The translations under genes were made by a program, and so were the position numbers. Source: Antedon mediterranea (Eukaryota; Echinodermata; Crinoidea; Comatulida; Antedonidae). Taken from it: a DNA stretch of 64,000 nucleotides. Positions 9,324-21,390 of the stretch are shown in pieces (position 1 is the stretch's first letter; each line of letters starts with the position of its first letter). Location of the stretch: positions 8,989,201 to 9,053,200 of the forward strand of contig NC_092670.1 in assembly GCF_964355755.1 (NCBI RefSeq), given 5' to 3'. The notes beneath the pieces were generated by a model, which saw nothing but the letters and a program-made list of their open reading frames with translations, was not told the origin of the DNA and did no database searches.

Positions 9324-12300
9324 TAGTAGAGCAGTTAACGCCATAAAAATAGCCAAGTTGTGCACTTTATTACCAAAGCATGAAACTTTCCACAAAGTTT
9401 CTTTGATGTATATAGATTAAAAATATCGGGGGGTGCCAAGTGTCCAACGTCCGGTATGGCGGCCATCTTGATTTCAAAATGGCCACCATAAAAACAAAAA
9501 GTGTTCATATCTTGGCAACTATAAACAGTGGAGACTTGATTCTGGTGTTAAATTGTTCACAAACCACATATTTCTATTTGTTCTAATGTAAAGTTTCGTC
9601 CAAAAAATGACCGGAAATGACGTTTCTTCCAGTTTGACCTTTGACCTCTTATTTGTATATCTCAATAACTACTAATCATTTTCAATCGATTTTGGTGTCA
9701 TTTTGTTCAGAATAGAGACATTTATATTTGTAGTAATGAAACATTTTAACATAAAATGACTGGAAATACAATTTATAACCTTTGACATATATAATTATGT
9801 GAACATACTGTATGTGGTTTACATTGGTATAAATGCACCTAATTTTTATACCGAAATAAATGACACATAACGCAAAAATGACCAGGAATTATTATTCTGA
9901 ATTTTTGACGTTTGATGTGATAGGATAGGCATAAAGTATGACAGATCACTGAGCTCATCTATGCCGACTTGTTTGATGTGTCAATCGTTAGATAACAGTT
10001 TTGGTCCTCTCTCCTTTATCTTTTCTTTTCTTTTTTTTAAATGTATTATACCATATGTTGAATTGAATTGTTAGATGCCATTTGGAAAAATTTTTGATGT
10101 AAAGTAGCATTCTTTCGTTGGCCTCTTTGATGTTGCATATGAGACAAGTTCGGAAAGTTCTCATTTTCGTGAGTTAAGAGAAGAGAACACCATCTTTCAA
10201 AGTACTTACTACAAACTTATCCTGCATTTGTGCAGTAGACCTACTTTCATTAGTCAAAAACTCAGATAATTCTTGTTCATTTTCGTTGCATCTAAAAAAA
10301 TGTACTCCATTTTTATGGTATTGCTGTAAACCTTTCATCTGAATCATTTTCTCTAGTCATTGATTTTTTAGCAAAATCCGAACCAAATCAATTCGTAAAA
10401 GACATCTCATTATAATTATTCAAATAATCCTCAAATTAGTGACATGGACCTACAATATACTGTTCTGTACAAGACCTTTTTAGGCATCCACCTGTGGACT
10501 TTCACTTTGAAGGTCTTGGTCTCCTATCATACAAGAAACAATGTCTGATTTAATCAATCAAAGCAGTGGGTCCAGACAAAGAAGGGGGTGTAAGACCATC
10601 CACATACAAAGAAGGGGGTGTAAGACCATCCATATACAAAGGAGTGGGTATAAGACCATCCACAGACAAAGAAGGGGATATAAGACCATCCACAGACAAA
10701 TAAAGAAGGGGTGTAAGACCATCCACAGACAAAGAAGGGGGTATAAGACCATCCACAGACAAAGAAAGGGGTATAAGGCCATCTACAGACAAAGAAGGGG
10801 TGTAGGACCGTCCACAGACAAAGAAGGGGTTGTAAGACCATCCACTGACAAAGAAAGGGTATAAGACCATCCACAGACAAAGAAGGGGGTGTAGGACCGT
10901 CCACAGACAAAGAAAGGGGTGTAAGACCATCCACTGACAAAGAAATGTGTATAGGACTACTTACAGACAAAGAAGGGGGTATAAGACCATCCACAGACAA
11001 AGAAGGGGTGTAGGACCATTCACAGACAAGGAAGGAGGTGTAGGACCATCCACAGACAAAGAAGGAGAGGTAAGACCATCCACAAACAAAGAAGGGGGTA
11101 TAAGACCATCCACAGACAAAGAAGGGGGTGTAAGACCATCCACAGACAAAGAAGGGGGTGTAGGACCGTCCACAGACAAAGAAGGGGTGTAAGACCATCC
11201 ACTGACAAAGAAATGTGTATAGGACTACTTACAGACAAAGAAGGGGGTATAAGACCATCCACAGACAAAGAAGGGGGTGTAGGACCATCCACAGACAAAG
11301 AAGGGGTGTCGGACCATCTACAAACAAAGAAAGGGATGTAAGACCACCCACAGACAAAGAAGGGGTACAAGACCATCCACACACAAAGAAGGGATTATAA
11401 GACCACCAATAGACAAAGAAGGGGTGTAAGACCATCCACTGACAAAGAAAGTGGTATAGGACCACTTACAGATCAAGAAGAGGGTATAAGACCATCCACA
11501 GACAAAGAAGGGGGTGTAGGACCATCCACAGACAAAGAAGGGGTGTCGGACCATCTACAAACAAAGAAAGGGATGTAAGACCACCCACAGACAAAGAAGG
11601 GGTACAAGACCATCCACACACAAAGAAGGGATTATAAGACCACCAACAGACAAAGAAGGGGGTGTAGGACCATCGACAGACAAAGAAGGGGGTATAGGAC
11701 CATCGACAGATAAAGAAGGGGTGTTAGACCATCTACAAACAAAGAAGGAGGTGTAGGACCATCGACAGACAAAGAAGGGGGTGTAGGACCACCCACAGAC
11801 AAAGAAGGGGGTGTAGGACCACCCACAGACAAAGAAGGGGTACAAGACCATCCACACACAAAGAAGGGATTATAAGACCACCGACAGACAAAGAAGGGGG
11901 TATAGGACCATCGACAGACAAAGAAGGGGGTATAGGACCATCCACAGACAAAGAAGGGGTGTTAGACCATCTACAGACAAAGAAAGGGGTGTAAGACCAT
12001 CCACACACAAAGAAAGGGGTTTAATACCATCAACAGACAAAGAAAGGGGTGTAATACCATCAACAGACAAAGAAGGGGGTATAAGACCATCCACAGACAC
12101 AGAAGGGGGTGTAATACCATCCACAGATCAAGAAAGGGGGTGTAATACCATCTACAGACAAAGAAAGGGGTGTAAGACCATCCACACACAAAGAAAGGGG
12201 TGTAATACCATCCACTGACAAAGAAAGGGGTGTAATACCATCAACAGACAAAGAAAGGGTGTAATACCATCACCAGACAAAGAAGGGGGTAGGCCTATAA

Positions 12301-13336
12301 GACCATCCACAGACACAGAAGGGGGTATAAGACCATCCACAGATCAAGAAAGGGGTGTAAGACCATCTACAGACAAAGAAGGAGGGTTAGGACCATATTA
12401 ACCCAGGAAGCATACAAAAAGAAGATGCAATCAAAATAGGCCTACCACTTCGAAAACAATAAATTGTAGAATAACTGAGGCTTAATTGTTGAAATATAAA
12501 GGGTTCTTTGTAAGTTCATTAATAATATATTGATATAAACACGATCATCATACTAATTATTTGAAATTCAAATACAGTCTATATCGAAAAGAGGCTCATA
12601 CTATCACCTTTTTGAGGTTTTACGGTATTCCATACATGTATGTTATTTCCTCTGTCAAACTATTAAAACTTTTAGCGAATCAGAAGGTGCCAACATCGTT
12701 GAACTAATGGTACCACCAAGCACAATGTTTACCAATTTTATGTAGGCTACTATATACAATTCATTAATCATTTAATATAATTACGCCTATCAGGTAAAAT
12801 TTCAAAATTAGGTGCATTTAAGACCAACAAAAACCACATACAGTATATTCACATAATTAAAAATCAATAAATAAATGTCAAAGGTCATAAATTGTTTTTT
12901 CGGTCATTTTATGTGAAAATGTTCCATTACTACAAATATAAATGTACTGTATTTATTCTGAACAAAATGACACCAAAATCGATTGAAAATGACCAGTAGT
13001 TACAAAGATATACAAAGACAAGGTCAAAGGTCAAACTGTAAGAAACGTCATTTCCGGTCATTTGTGGACGAAACTTTTCATTAGAGCAAATAGAAATATA
13101 TAGTTTGTGAACAATTTGAGACCAGAATTAAGTCTCTAATGTGTATAGTTGCCAAGATATGAACATTTTTTGATTTTATGGTGGCCATTTTGAAATCAAG
13201 ATGGCCGCCATACCGGACGTTGGACACTTGGCACCCCCCGATATTTTGAATCTATATACATCAAAGACACTTTGTGGAAAGTTTCATGCTTTGGTAATAA
13301 AGTGCACAGCTCATGTCATTAACTGCTCTACTATTG
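9324..13336. mobile_element. 4-kb foldback element enclosing a minisatellite
   Basis: The left arm (9324 to ~9850) begins TAGTAGAGCAGTTAA. The right arm (~12803 to 13336) is its reverse complement ending TTAACTGCTCTACTA. The arms share about 530 bp with many substitutions and small indels, including GGCGGCCATCTTGATTTC and AAATGACCGGAAATGACG. Between them is about 2.9 kb, of which 1.8 kb is a 30-bp tandem repeat. No transposase frame is present. The outermost ends are blurred because a 454-bp element sits at the left border. Confidence 0.85.
10572..12397. repeat. 30-bp minisatellite, about 60 units
   Basis: The unit is close to GTAAGACCATCCACAGACAA followed by AGAAGGGGGT. Most units are 30 bp and some are 29 or 31. 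Because 30 is divisible by three and the unit has few stops, long open frames appear in several frames on both strands, repeating a decapeptide; none begins or ends like a gene. Higher-order structure is visible: a block containing AGACCACCCACAGACAAAG recurs near 11340, 11577 and 11810, and another block near 10941 and 11203. Confidence 0.95.
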
Positions 13337-14005
13337 GTTATACAACACACTTCTCGTAGGCGTGTAGAATATGCATGTAATGCGTGTTGTATAAACGCGC
13401 TCTTTGACGCGATGGTAGCAGCAAAACTGTAAACTTACATGGAACAAACCTGACCTGACAACCTTGAGACAGGATACAAATGCCTATCCTGCACCAATTC
13501 AACACATTTAAGATGAACTTCCTTATTATAAATAGTTCATAATTGTAAACTTAATGGTCTTGTTCAGGAAGTGAGGTTTATAAAGGAAACATCTGAAAAT
13601 AATATTGTACAGTAACAGATACTAAGTATGTTAACTAATTTTTTGCCTGTTCATCTTCAAGAATTGTGAATGTATGAATTGTTTAATTAATACAAATTAC
13701 AAGCTAAAATCGGCGAAAATGATGAATTATGAAATGAATTGTATAGCATTGTCAAACCTATTAAAAAGTCAACCACGGATCTAGATGTATGAATAATAAC
13801 ACAGACAAGTATAGCCATCCATTAACAACATTTACATTCGGAATTAAATTGTAAAGTATATATTATCGTTGGATAATATATAGAATGGGGGCGTAAATAT
13901 TTGCAACAATGAATAATTGTTCTGAAAGATATTTTCGCGTAAATTTCTTTCCTATTACTATACCGGAAATGTTGTCTATTAACAATCTCCTACAATGTAC
14001 TACAA
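13337..14005. other. Intergenic, no gene seen
   Basis: No exon or RNA gene is supported. A short inverted motif around 13343-13392 (TTATACAACAC / GTGTTGTATAA) probably belongs to the edge of the foldback element. Confidence 0.4.
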
Positions 14006-14009
14006 TGGG

Positions 14010-14320
14010 TACTGACATTTATTGACGCATTCTCAATTAAAATATGATGTAAAATAGTGTTAAATGAACCGGGGAAATCGATAAAGATAGACCATTAACA
14101 TAACTTTGTTTGGATCAAGGCGTTGGTAAATATTATGGAGAAAAGAATTAACAGCATCGTTGAGCTCTAGATGCAAATTGGTTCTTATCTAGGCTACATT
14201 ACAAATGTTTCCTTGAGTCTTGATACATTCAATCGTTTTAAACATTAAATTAGAAGTATTTGTAACCGGCTTAAAATCTGTTGGTACACTGGGTCTATTT
14301 ACTTTTGGCAATGGGTTGAT
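14010..14320 (-). pseudogene. LINE reverse transcriptase fragment (degenerate)
   Basis: Read on the minus strand, 14320 to 14228 gives PLPKVNRPSVPTDF followed by an N-T-S-N-L stretch, the early reverse-transcriptase motif of CR1/jockey-type LINEs. After a break and frame changes, 14170-14030 gives FLHNIYQRLD and then FIDFPGSFNTIL, which corresponds to the catalytic-Asp block (V-D-F-S-S-A-F-N-T-I). Stops and frameshifts show it is dead. The rest of the LINE is not recognisable nearby. Confidence 0.7.
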
Positions 14321-14502
14321 AATATAAATATACGCGTGGAACAGTAGGCCTACCACTAATAAAAAATACTTGAAAATATAAGTGAAAATCGGACATAATT
14401 GCTTATTGCACACTTTCAAAATTCTAATTTCCTTTTGTTTTCGATTTAATAAAAAAAAATGAACGGACATAAAATAACATTGTGAGGCACTGTAAAAAAA
14501 CC

Positions 14503-14563
<61 letters not shown>
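14503..14563. repeat. (TA)n microsatellite
   Basis: About 30 TA units sit at one end of a dispersed repeat (14564-14725). The inverted copy of that repeat near 60400 also ends in a (TA)n tract. Confidence 0.95.
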
Positions 14564-14567
<4 letters not shown>

Positions 14568-14725
14568 CCAAAGGCAAATTACTGAAAAATGACAATGCTG
14601 TGGGTATCAGTGGCTGGATCTCAATGGAGATACAAAAAAAAGCGAAAAGCTAAATCAAAACGATAAAGTAAAACAGCCAGAAAAATTAGCAGAGCTTTCG
14701 GACAAAACTAGTCCTTCATCAGTGC
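14564..14725 (-). repeat. Dispersed repeat ending in (TA)n, hammerhead-like motif
   Basis: The same sequence occurs inverted at about 60267-60440. On the minus strand it reads CTGATGA (14722-14716), a GGAC...GTCC stem, GAAA (14699-14696), then GCTCTGCTAA, and later a TTTGCCTTT run leading into (TA)n. The CTGATGA-stem-GAAA order resembles a hammerhead ribozyme core, known from Penelope-like elements and retrozymes. An extra A before the stem makes activity doubtful. Confidence 0.55.
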
Positions 14726-15082
14726 AAGTGAAGGAATTTCGATAACGTCATAGCATATATGTTTTATAGTCAAAACAGATTTTGAGAGTACTGGTTATGG
14801 CTGGACTCAAGAAAGAGGTGATGGTTTTGATTGGATGCGGACTTGTGGTGGAAGGGATGGAAGAATTGGTGAAAGAAAAACTGGACCATCAAAGGTCATT
14901 CAGGAAATCGTTGTACGTTTATTAGGGTTATTAGTAGAAATATCTACTAGCACATGAGAGGTTAAGTGTGGTGTAAAATAAACACTTCTAGTGGTCACTA
15001 TGCCAAAATTCTAAATTGTTTTCACATAATGTTTAATACAATAAAATTTCGGAAATATTCAAAAAGCCATATATTATAATTT
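14726..15082. other. Intergenic, no gene seen
   Basis: No exon, RNA gene or internal repeat is supported. Confidence 0.4.
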
Positions 15083-16400
15083 GAACTAGATTTAATTCGT
15101 CACTATGACGAATTTTAGGTTATATGCATTGATTTTAATAATTAAATTCATTTTTTAAATATATATATTGATTTTGTCAGAATCTTTAATTATTTATAAT
15201 ATAGGCCTATGAAGATAGGATCTTGCTAACGCAAATACAATAGCCGGTATCACTATCCGATCAAAGATCTCTCCGCGTATAATATAAACAACCCTTGTTA
15301 CATAATTATAAAGACCTAAGTCATTTTTTTTACCTTTTCATCATAAATCATTCGTAAATTAATCTAACACTAAGAAATGAAATTGAACAAACAATACGGA
15401 TATAAAAAAAATCTTATATCGTTTCCCAAGGTGAGACTCGATCTGGGTACCTTGATTGCTATAGACGCGAGCACAGACCACCGAGCCATACACAACTGAC
15501 TAAAGTTGAAGAAAGATTCCTCCGTGTGTTTACTATGCAGTAACCCTTTTGGCTTTTAACTTCAATATATAAACATTTTAAAGAAGAAGTTAATGTTAAG
15601 TTTGTTATTTCGGCCAAAGAAAATGTCATAGTTTGTTTGATTGTATTAATTTTTTTTAAATTTAATATGCAATGATGACGTAATCAACTTTTTTTTCTCT
15701 TAATTTCATAATAAATCTTCCATGCATATATGATACATATACCTTTAAAAAATGAAAAATAGGGTTTCCCGAGCATTCTGACGATCTATATTCATTTTAA
15801 AATATAGCATATTTTCACCATTTTGTGCGAAGCCGGTCACTTTAACGTGCTTGTATAACGTGGTTTTAAATTGAAAAGTGAATAAAATATGATGAAATTG
15901 CTAAAGAAAGTTTGTAAAACAGAAATCAGGCAAAAAGAGTACCGCAGTATAGTTTAACGCGCAGTGCAAAATTCTGCGCACTCATGGCAATTTTTAAACG
16001 CTTAAAATTGCCTGAAATGTACTCACTACTCACTCATTTTTTTAAATTGTAAGCGCACGTACGCACGCGTTATATGCGCTACGCACGTATTTGCATTTTC
16101 ATATGATGAAATATGATCTGAAATTTACCAAATTTGGTTTAATTATAATACATATGATTGCAAACGTGATTTCATTAAATCACGCGTATACCTTTTTTAT
16201 TGCGCACCATGAAAGGATATCCACATCGACGCGATTCCTGGATATAAGGAATATACTCTGAAAAATTGACGTAGCTAGATGTAATTGGTCTCAAGATAAT
16301 ATTGACGGACAAAACAGTGCTAAGGAAAGAATAAAATAAAGAAATAAAGATTTTTGACAGAATCAATAAGGTTATATGCATGATAATATATAGCCTAATT
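15083..16400. repeat. ~1.3-kb repeat, copy 1 of a direct pair
   Basis: It shares its length, with many indels, with 16951-18440. Both copies open with TTCGTCACTATGACGAA, then TTATATGCATTGATTT, and close with a mirrored TATATGCATGATAAT block, suggesting terminal inverted repeats of the type AGGTTATATGCAT. Each includes a tRNA-like stretch. The two copies flank the MAM pseudo-exon, so they lie in what were introns of that gene. Confidence 0.7.
15430..15492 (-). repeat. tRNA-like segment (SINE head), copy 1
   Basis: On the minus strand an A-box-like GGCTCGGTGGTC is followed at tRNA spacing by a B-box-like GATCGAGTCTCACC. No complete acceptor stem is formed, so this is a tRNA-derived repeat and not a functional tRNA. 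It is repeated at 17310-17370. Confidence 0.55.
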
Positions 16401-16439
16401 AAATTTAATTACTAACTGCTTGTTTATTTCCACGTACAG

Positions 16440-16790
16440 GTGATCATTATGTTTACATTAAAACAATATCTACAAGTAACTGGAAGTCAGCTCGCATGAG
16501 AAGTCAATTGTTACCACCAGGGCAACATGTATCTTTATCATTCTACTATCACATGTACGGACATGAAGTTGGATCACTCACGGTTTACAGAAAATCGGAT
16601 TTGGGGGACGAACTGTTATGGAAAAAAAGTGGTAACCAAGGAGATCGGTGGCGAAATGCCGTAGTAGCACAATTTGCGCACAACGGTTATGGAAAAAATT
16701 ACATTGTGTTTGAAGGCTATTGGGAAAAGTAGTTTACCGTAGGGGTGACATCGCAATTGACGACATTCAATATCGGACGCATGCTATCGG
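16440..16790 (+). pseudogene. MAM-domain exon, frameshifted
   Basis: The exon begins after an acceptor (TTTCCACGTACAG, 16427-16439) in phase 1. It reads G-D-H-Y-V-Y-I-K, then HVSLSFYYHMYGHEVGSLTV, ELLWKKSGNQGDRWRNA and a Y-I-V-F-E-G-Y-W block, which is the C-terminal half of a MAM domain. A stop at 16730-16732 follows. One frame over, at 16744-16767, comes GDIAIDDI, the signature end of a MAM domain. A single-base change near 16729 therefore broke the frame. MAM domains are extracellular adhesion modules. EAR exons follow on the same strand and probably belong to the same dead gene. Confidence 0.8.
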
Positions 16791-16950
16791 TTTGTAACTT
16801 TCAAATGAGATTTGTTTTTATTTAATATAAAGATTATATAATTATTACAGACTATACTACTGAAATCAATACAGAGACTATACTACCATAATCTGTTCTT
16901 TGGGAAATGAAAACGAGATATAACAATTTGTGTATAAGATAAAAACATTA

Positions 16951-18440
16951 ACTAGATTTAATTCGTCACTATGACGAATTATAGGTTATATGCATTGATT
17001 TAAATAAAGATAATTGATTTGTAAAAGATATTTTGATTGATTGATTTTCTCAGATTCTTTAATTATTTATAATATATGATAGAGAGGACCTTGCTAACGC
17101 GAATACAATAGCCGGTATCACAATCCGATCAAAGATCCCTCTGCGTATAATGTCATAAACCACATTTGTTGTTACATAATAATAAAGACATAAGTTACTT
17201 TTTATCTAGATTTCATTATAAATCATGTGTATAATCTATATAATACACTAAGAAATAAATTTGAACAAACAATACGGATAATAAAAAAAAATCTTATTTC
17301 GTTTCCCAAGGTGAGACTCGATCTCGGTACCTTGAATGCCATAGACACGAGCACAGACCATCGAGCCAAACACAACTAACTAAAAATTGTAGAAAAATTC
17401 CTCCGTGTATTTACTATGCAGTAACCACTTTGGTGCAAATAGATTATTACATACCGCAATGAATTATAATTTTTTACTATGATGACATCTTTAAAAATGT
17501 AAAAAAATGATGCACTGTCAAACTATATACTTTTAACTTTAATATATGAACTTCTTAAGAAAGAAAGTTAATGTTAATTAAGTTTGGTATTTTGGCCTAA
17601 GAAAATGTCATAATTTGTTTGATTGTCGAAATTATTTTTTTTTAAATTGAATATGCAATTAATGATGACTTAATCAACTTTTGTTCTCTTTATTTGATAA
17701 TAAATCATACATATGATACATACACTTCAAGAAAATGAAATAAGAAATAGGTGTTCCTCTGCATTCTGACGATATATATTAATTTTAAAATTTAGCATAT
17801 TTTCACCATTTTGTTAACTTATACGTGCGTAGCCAGTCACTTTTGACGTGCTCGTATAACGCAATTTCGATTTGAAACCTGAATCAAATATGATGATATT
17901 ATTAAAGAAAGATTGTAAAACAGAAATCGGGCAAAAAGAGTGCGCATTAACGTTTAACGCGCAGTGCGCGTGCAAAAATCTGCGCACTCATGGCAATTTT
18001 TTAAACGCTTAAAATTGCCTGAAACGTATTCTAATTTCATCGAAAATAAATTTTGACAATTTTGAACATTTTAAGCGCGCGTACGCAAGCGTTATATGCG
18101 CTACGCACGTAATTTTATTGCCATATGATGAAATATGACCTGAAATTTATGAGTACCAAATTTATTAATTATTAATTGTGATTCATGCTTGTGAAGATAT
18201 GATTACAAACGTGATTTCGTAAAATCGCGCGTAGACCGCGTAATTTTTGATTACGCATCGTGAAAATATAACCACATCGATTCCTGGCCATGAGGAATAT
18301 ACTCTGAAAACTTGACTTAGATAGATGAAACTGATATCAAGATAATTCACGGACAAAATAGTGCTAAGGAAAGAATAAATAAATAAATAAAGATTTTGAC
18401 AGAATCAAGAGGTTATATGCATGATAATGCATATAACCTA
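16951..18440. repeat. ~1.4-kb repeat, copy 2 of a direct pair
   Basis: This is the homologue of 15083-16400, with the same opening palindrome, a tRNA-like segment at 17310-17370, the GCGCACTCATGGCAATTTTT block, and the same closing inverted terminus. Sequence divergence indicates that the duplication or double insertion is old. Confidence 0.7.
17310..17370 (-). repeat. tRNA-like segment (SINE head), copy 2
   Basis: It has the same A-box/B-box arrangement on the minus strand as 15430-15492, with a few substitutions. Confidence 0.5.
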
Positions 18441-18571
18441 ATAAATAAATAAATAAATAAAGATTTTGACAGAATCAAGAGGTTATATGCATATCATGCA
18501 TATAACCTAATAAATAAATAAAGATTTTGACAGAATCAAGAGGTTATATGCATATCATGCATATAACCTAA
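18375..18571. repeat. Three tandem units of ~65 bp with palindrome
   Basis: Each unit is (AATA)n, then AAAGATTTTGACAGAATCAA, then an inverted pair AGGTTATATGCAT / ATGCATATAACCT. It appears to be local amplification of the end of the adjacent repeat (16951-18440). Confidence 0.88.
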
Positions 18572-19512
18572 AAATAGGCCTCTTATTATCAGGAAATGGG
18601 CCCAAACTACTAATACTATATGCATATAATCTCTGCTTCCATACCTTGATTGTTGCAAACTTGTAACTCTCCCTTCTGCAGTCGAATCTCTTTATGTAAC
18701 TGTTTATTTGTAATTTTATTTGTACTATTGTTTGTTTCTCTTGATATGGACTTGTTCAAAATTCAATAAATTTGAATTGGAAATAGTAGTTAACTCAATC
18801 GGAGAGCCGCGTTGGGAATTATGACCGTTATTGAGAAATTGTGGACTTCGCATGACATACATATACATACTGTACATACTTTAAACTTTTATACATATAA
18901 TATATTATACATACATACATACACAAAAGCGTTAATGTTTCGCTCGAAAACATTAGCATAAAGTATAGGTCATATCTCTAAACATTAGTGTACATCATCC
19001 GTCAATGTCTTATCGTTAGCATTTTTTTATAACAATAATAAGTAAATGTCGTCATATGGCCTTTTCAAGTCAACATATCTTTTATTCAATAAGGGTAATA
19101 TTATGCATATGTACAATAGAGAATAAAATGAAAACTGAAGCAAAATAAAAAATAAAGGAAATACTAAACAGAAAAGCAAATAATTAAACATATATATATA
19201 ATCTATATACCCATATTAAACCGGACAGAAAATAGACAAATAAACAAATCATAAATTATTAGTATTACTATTATTATAAAAAGACAAAATAAATTATTAA
19301 ATTTAACCAAAAAGTCATTTAATTTTTTTCCTTTAATTTCAGGTTTTTCTAGTAGGAAAATAAGTGGATATAATCTTTTTTTTTTTAAACTGTTATGTCA
19401 CATTAAAATAGATTATTCAACAATTTTCAGGGGGACAATAATATCTTATATAAATATTTATCTTCATTCAATGAACATTTGTAACAATTAATTTAAATTT
19501 AACACTCACTAG
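18572..19512. other. Intron-like/intergenic stretch with a dispersed repeat
   Basis: No gene is seen. The block 18795-18990 (GGAGAGCCGCGTTGGGAA ... GAAAACATTAGCATAAAGTA) is repeated in direct orientation at about 25906-26045. An AT-rich stretch with CATA runs follows. Confidence 0.55.
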
Positions 19513-19703
19513 ACGAATGGGACGCTGGCTTAACGGGAATCGACACATTTACAAATAACGGAGATACTTACTTAGTAGTTGTGAATCAGGATAACTGTGT
19601 ACAGAACACAATAGTGTACATATGGGACAATTCGACTAATGAATGTAAAATTCATCAACCTATTCCTGTGGAGCATTGTTCGTACAGATCTACCATTTCC
19701 AAA
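19513..19703 (+). pseudogene. EAR (EPTP) repeat exon of the MAM/EAR gene
   Basis: An acceptor CACTCACTAG precedes the exon and a strong donor GTAAGTA (19704) follows it. The frame reads E-W-D-A-G-L-T-G-I-D-T-F, then NNGDTYLVVVNQDN, then VYIWDNSTNECKI and an I-P-V-E-H-C block. This matches the EAR/EPTP propeller repeat (D-G-x-x-Y-L-x-V-x-N ... I-Y-x-W-x). The exon is intact by itself, but its neighbours in the same gene are broken. EAR repeats build beta-propellers in secreted or cell-surface proteins such as LGI and TSPEAR. Confidence 0.72.
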
Positions 19704-20137
19704 GTAAGTATATTAAGTATTAAATAAATTCATCTGGTTCCAATTATAATTAACTGGAATATTTTTACTTCTATGTTGAACCAAAAAATACATACACAAT
19801 ACATACATACACCCATGCATACCTACATATTTATACCAATTTTTGGTTCATAAAAGTAATAATTTTCCAGTTAAGTTCAAGTACGCTACACACACTTGAG
19901 TGTGTATCGTCTTTACAAAACAGAAATTGGGAGGTGGCCAATTTTGATTGATATTGCTTTTTAAATTGAAAAGTCTGACAAAAAAAAGAGTGCTGCAGGT
20001 ACACTAATGAAACAAACCTAAATTGATATCAAAATGTATGCGAATCAACCAATCTTTCGAGTTGTTTTTTTGGGGTTTTAGCAATTAGCATGTTTGTATT
20101 AAAGCGCATCTTTAAGTATATTATTCTTTATTTACAG

Positions 20138-20403
20138 GTTGGCGGAGAAGTGTTTATGATAATAACCACAAGCAGAACGGAATCACGTGATGCTGATGAC
20201 GATTTGAACTCTATACTACGTCATCACCAATATTTAAATTAGAAGGGAGTATGTTCGTAAGTTACGGAGCGATACCATCACACAAATGTTATGATATAAC
20301 ATTTTTTGAACGAGATGGGGAGTACTTTTTGGGTCAGTCGAATAAACGAAATGCAAATGGTGGTACGACTAATCCAATCTTCAACATATACCAATGGGTG
20401 TAG
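20138..20403 (+). pseudogene. EAR repeat exon with frameshift
   Basis: It follows an acceptor (TTTATTTACAG) in phase 0 with the previous exon. The first frame gives GGEVFMIITTSRTES. Near 20205-20215 the reading must switch frame to continue with SSPIFKLEGSMFVSYGAI, then CYDITFFERDGEYFLGQSN and a final I-Y-Q-W-V before a TAG at 20401-20403. The two parts are adjacent EAR repeats, so one frameshift separates them. The terminal stop coincides with the left edge of a LINE insertion (20402-20873). Confidence 0.75.
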
Positions 20404-20873
20404 TTGATGTAAATTTTAAAAGGTATGGCGCTCGTTAATTTTTAAAACTCGATATTACGGAAGCTGATTTTGAGAGGCCCTCAACAATACAAGCGACATA
20501 AAAACATTACAAGTAAAAATATATTTAAAGGCAAAAATGTAAAAAGGTTAGGAAGATTTAAAATTTAAATTTTCTTGCAATTTCTAATTGAAACGTCTAA
20601 AGAGTTAAAATATTTAGGTCCTTTATAATTAAAAGAATGTTTAAAAAGTTCACATTGAGGTCTTGCAACAACGAGATCACACCTGGAAAGTTGCCGGGTA
20701 GACATTCTACCATTGGCAGTAATTCTGGCAAGCCCACGGTAGATGTTAGTTTGGGCGAGATTGGCAAGACAGTCCGTTTGATAGTCAGAATCAGTAGGGA
20801 GTAGAAATGGTGTTAAAAAAGTTGACGGGAATTAGGAGTAGTGTAAGGAAGTTGGAGAATAGTTTGCATAACC
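20402..20873 (-). mobile_element. LINE (CR1/L2-like) 3' fragment inserted in EAR exon
   Basis: Read on the minus strand, 20820-20600 gives ITANGRMSTRQL, then F-K-H-S-F-N-Y-K-G-P-K-Y-F-N-S-L and S-I-R-N-C, the C-terminal signature of CR1/L2-type ORF2. The same family is at 30470-30892 (ITANGRMTTRQI). The fragment is flanked by a ~31-bp imperfect direct repeat beginning AATCCAA and ending CCAATGGGTGT (20371-20401 and 20874-20904), which reads as the target-site duplication. Confidence 0.75.
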
Positions 20874-20904
20874 AATCCAAACTTCAACAATTACCAATGG
20901 GTGT

Positions 20905-21390
20905 GTATTTGCAGATCCAGCTCTCTTGTCCTGTGCCTTATTGAACTAAAACGTGCAAAAAACTTATTTAATATTTCAATGTTTGTTTGACACATTTAAA
21001 TATTACTTGCTGTAGTAATCTTGTAATCTTTATATATGTATAAATCTATAGAAGTCTTATCAAGGTAAAAAGTGGTCAGAAAATAGACAAAATAGAACTA
21101 GAATAGTATGACTACATCCCTGTCGCTCTACACGTTGTCTACTACTTAGATGTATAACGTAACGTGATTATACCATGGATGAAGTACGTCCTCTATACCC
21201 AATACACGAGCGGTATTTTTATATATAATTCTTACAATATGGTATTGTTTATGTTGAACTTCTGTTGTCATGGTTACCGCATGTTTTAGTTGTTAATATG
21301 TATGGTCATGTTTATGAAAAATATTGACTATTAGTATTAATATTTGTAAAATGCATATATAACAATGGTTAGGCTTAATAATTTATTTAA
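20905..21390. other. Intergenic, no gene seen
   Basis: AT-rich; no supported feature. Confidence 0.4.

Noticed and set aside
10541-12340. Many long open frames on both strands encoding repeated decapeptides
   Set aside because: They follow from a 30-bp tandem unit with few stops. Different frames are open at once and none has a credible start, splice context or domain.
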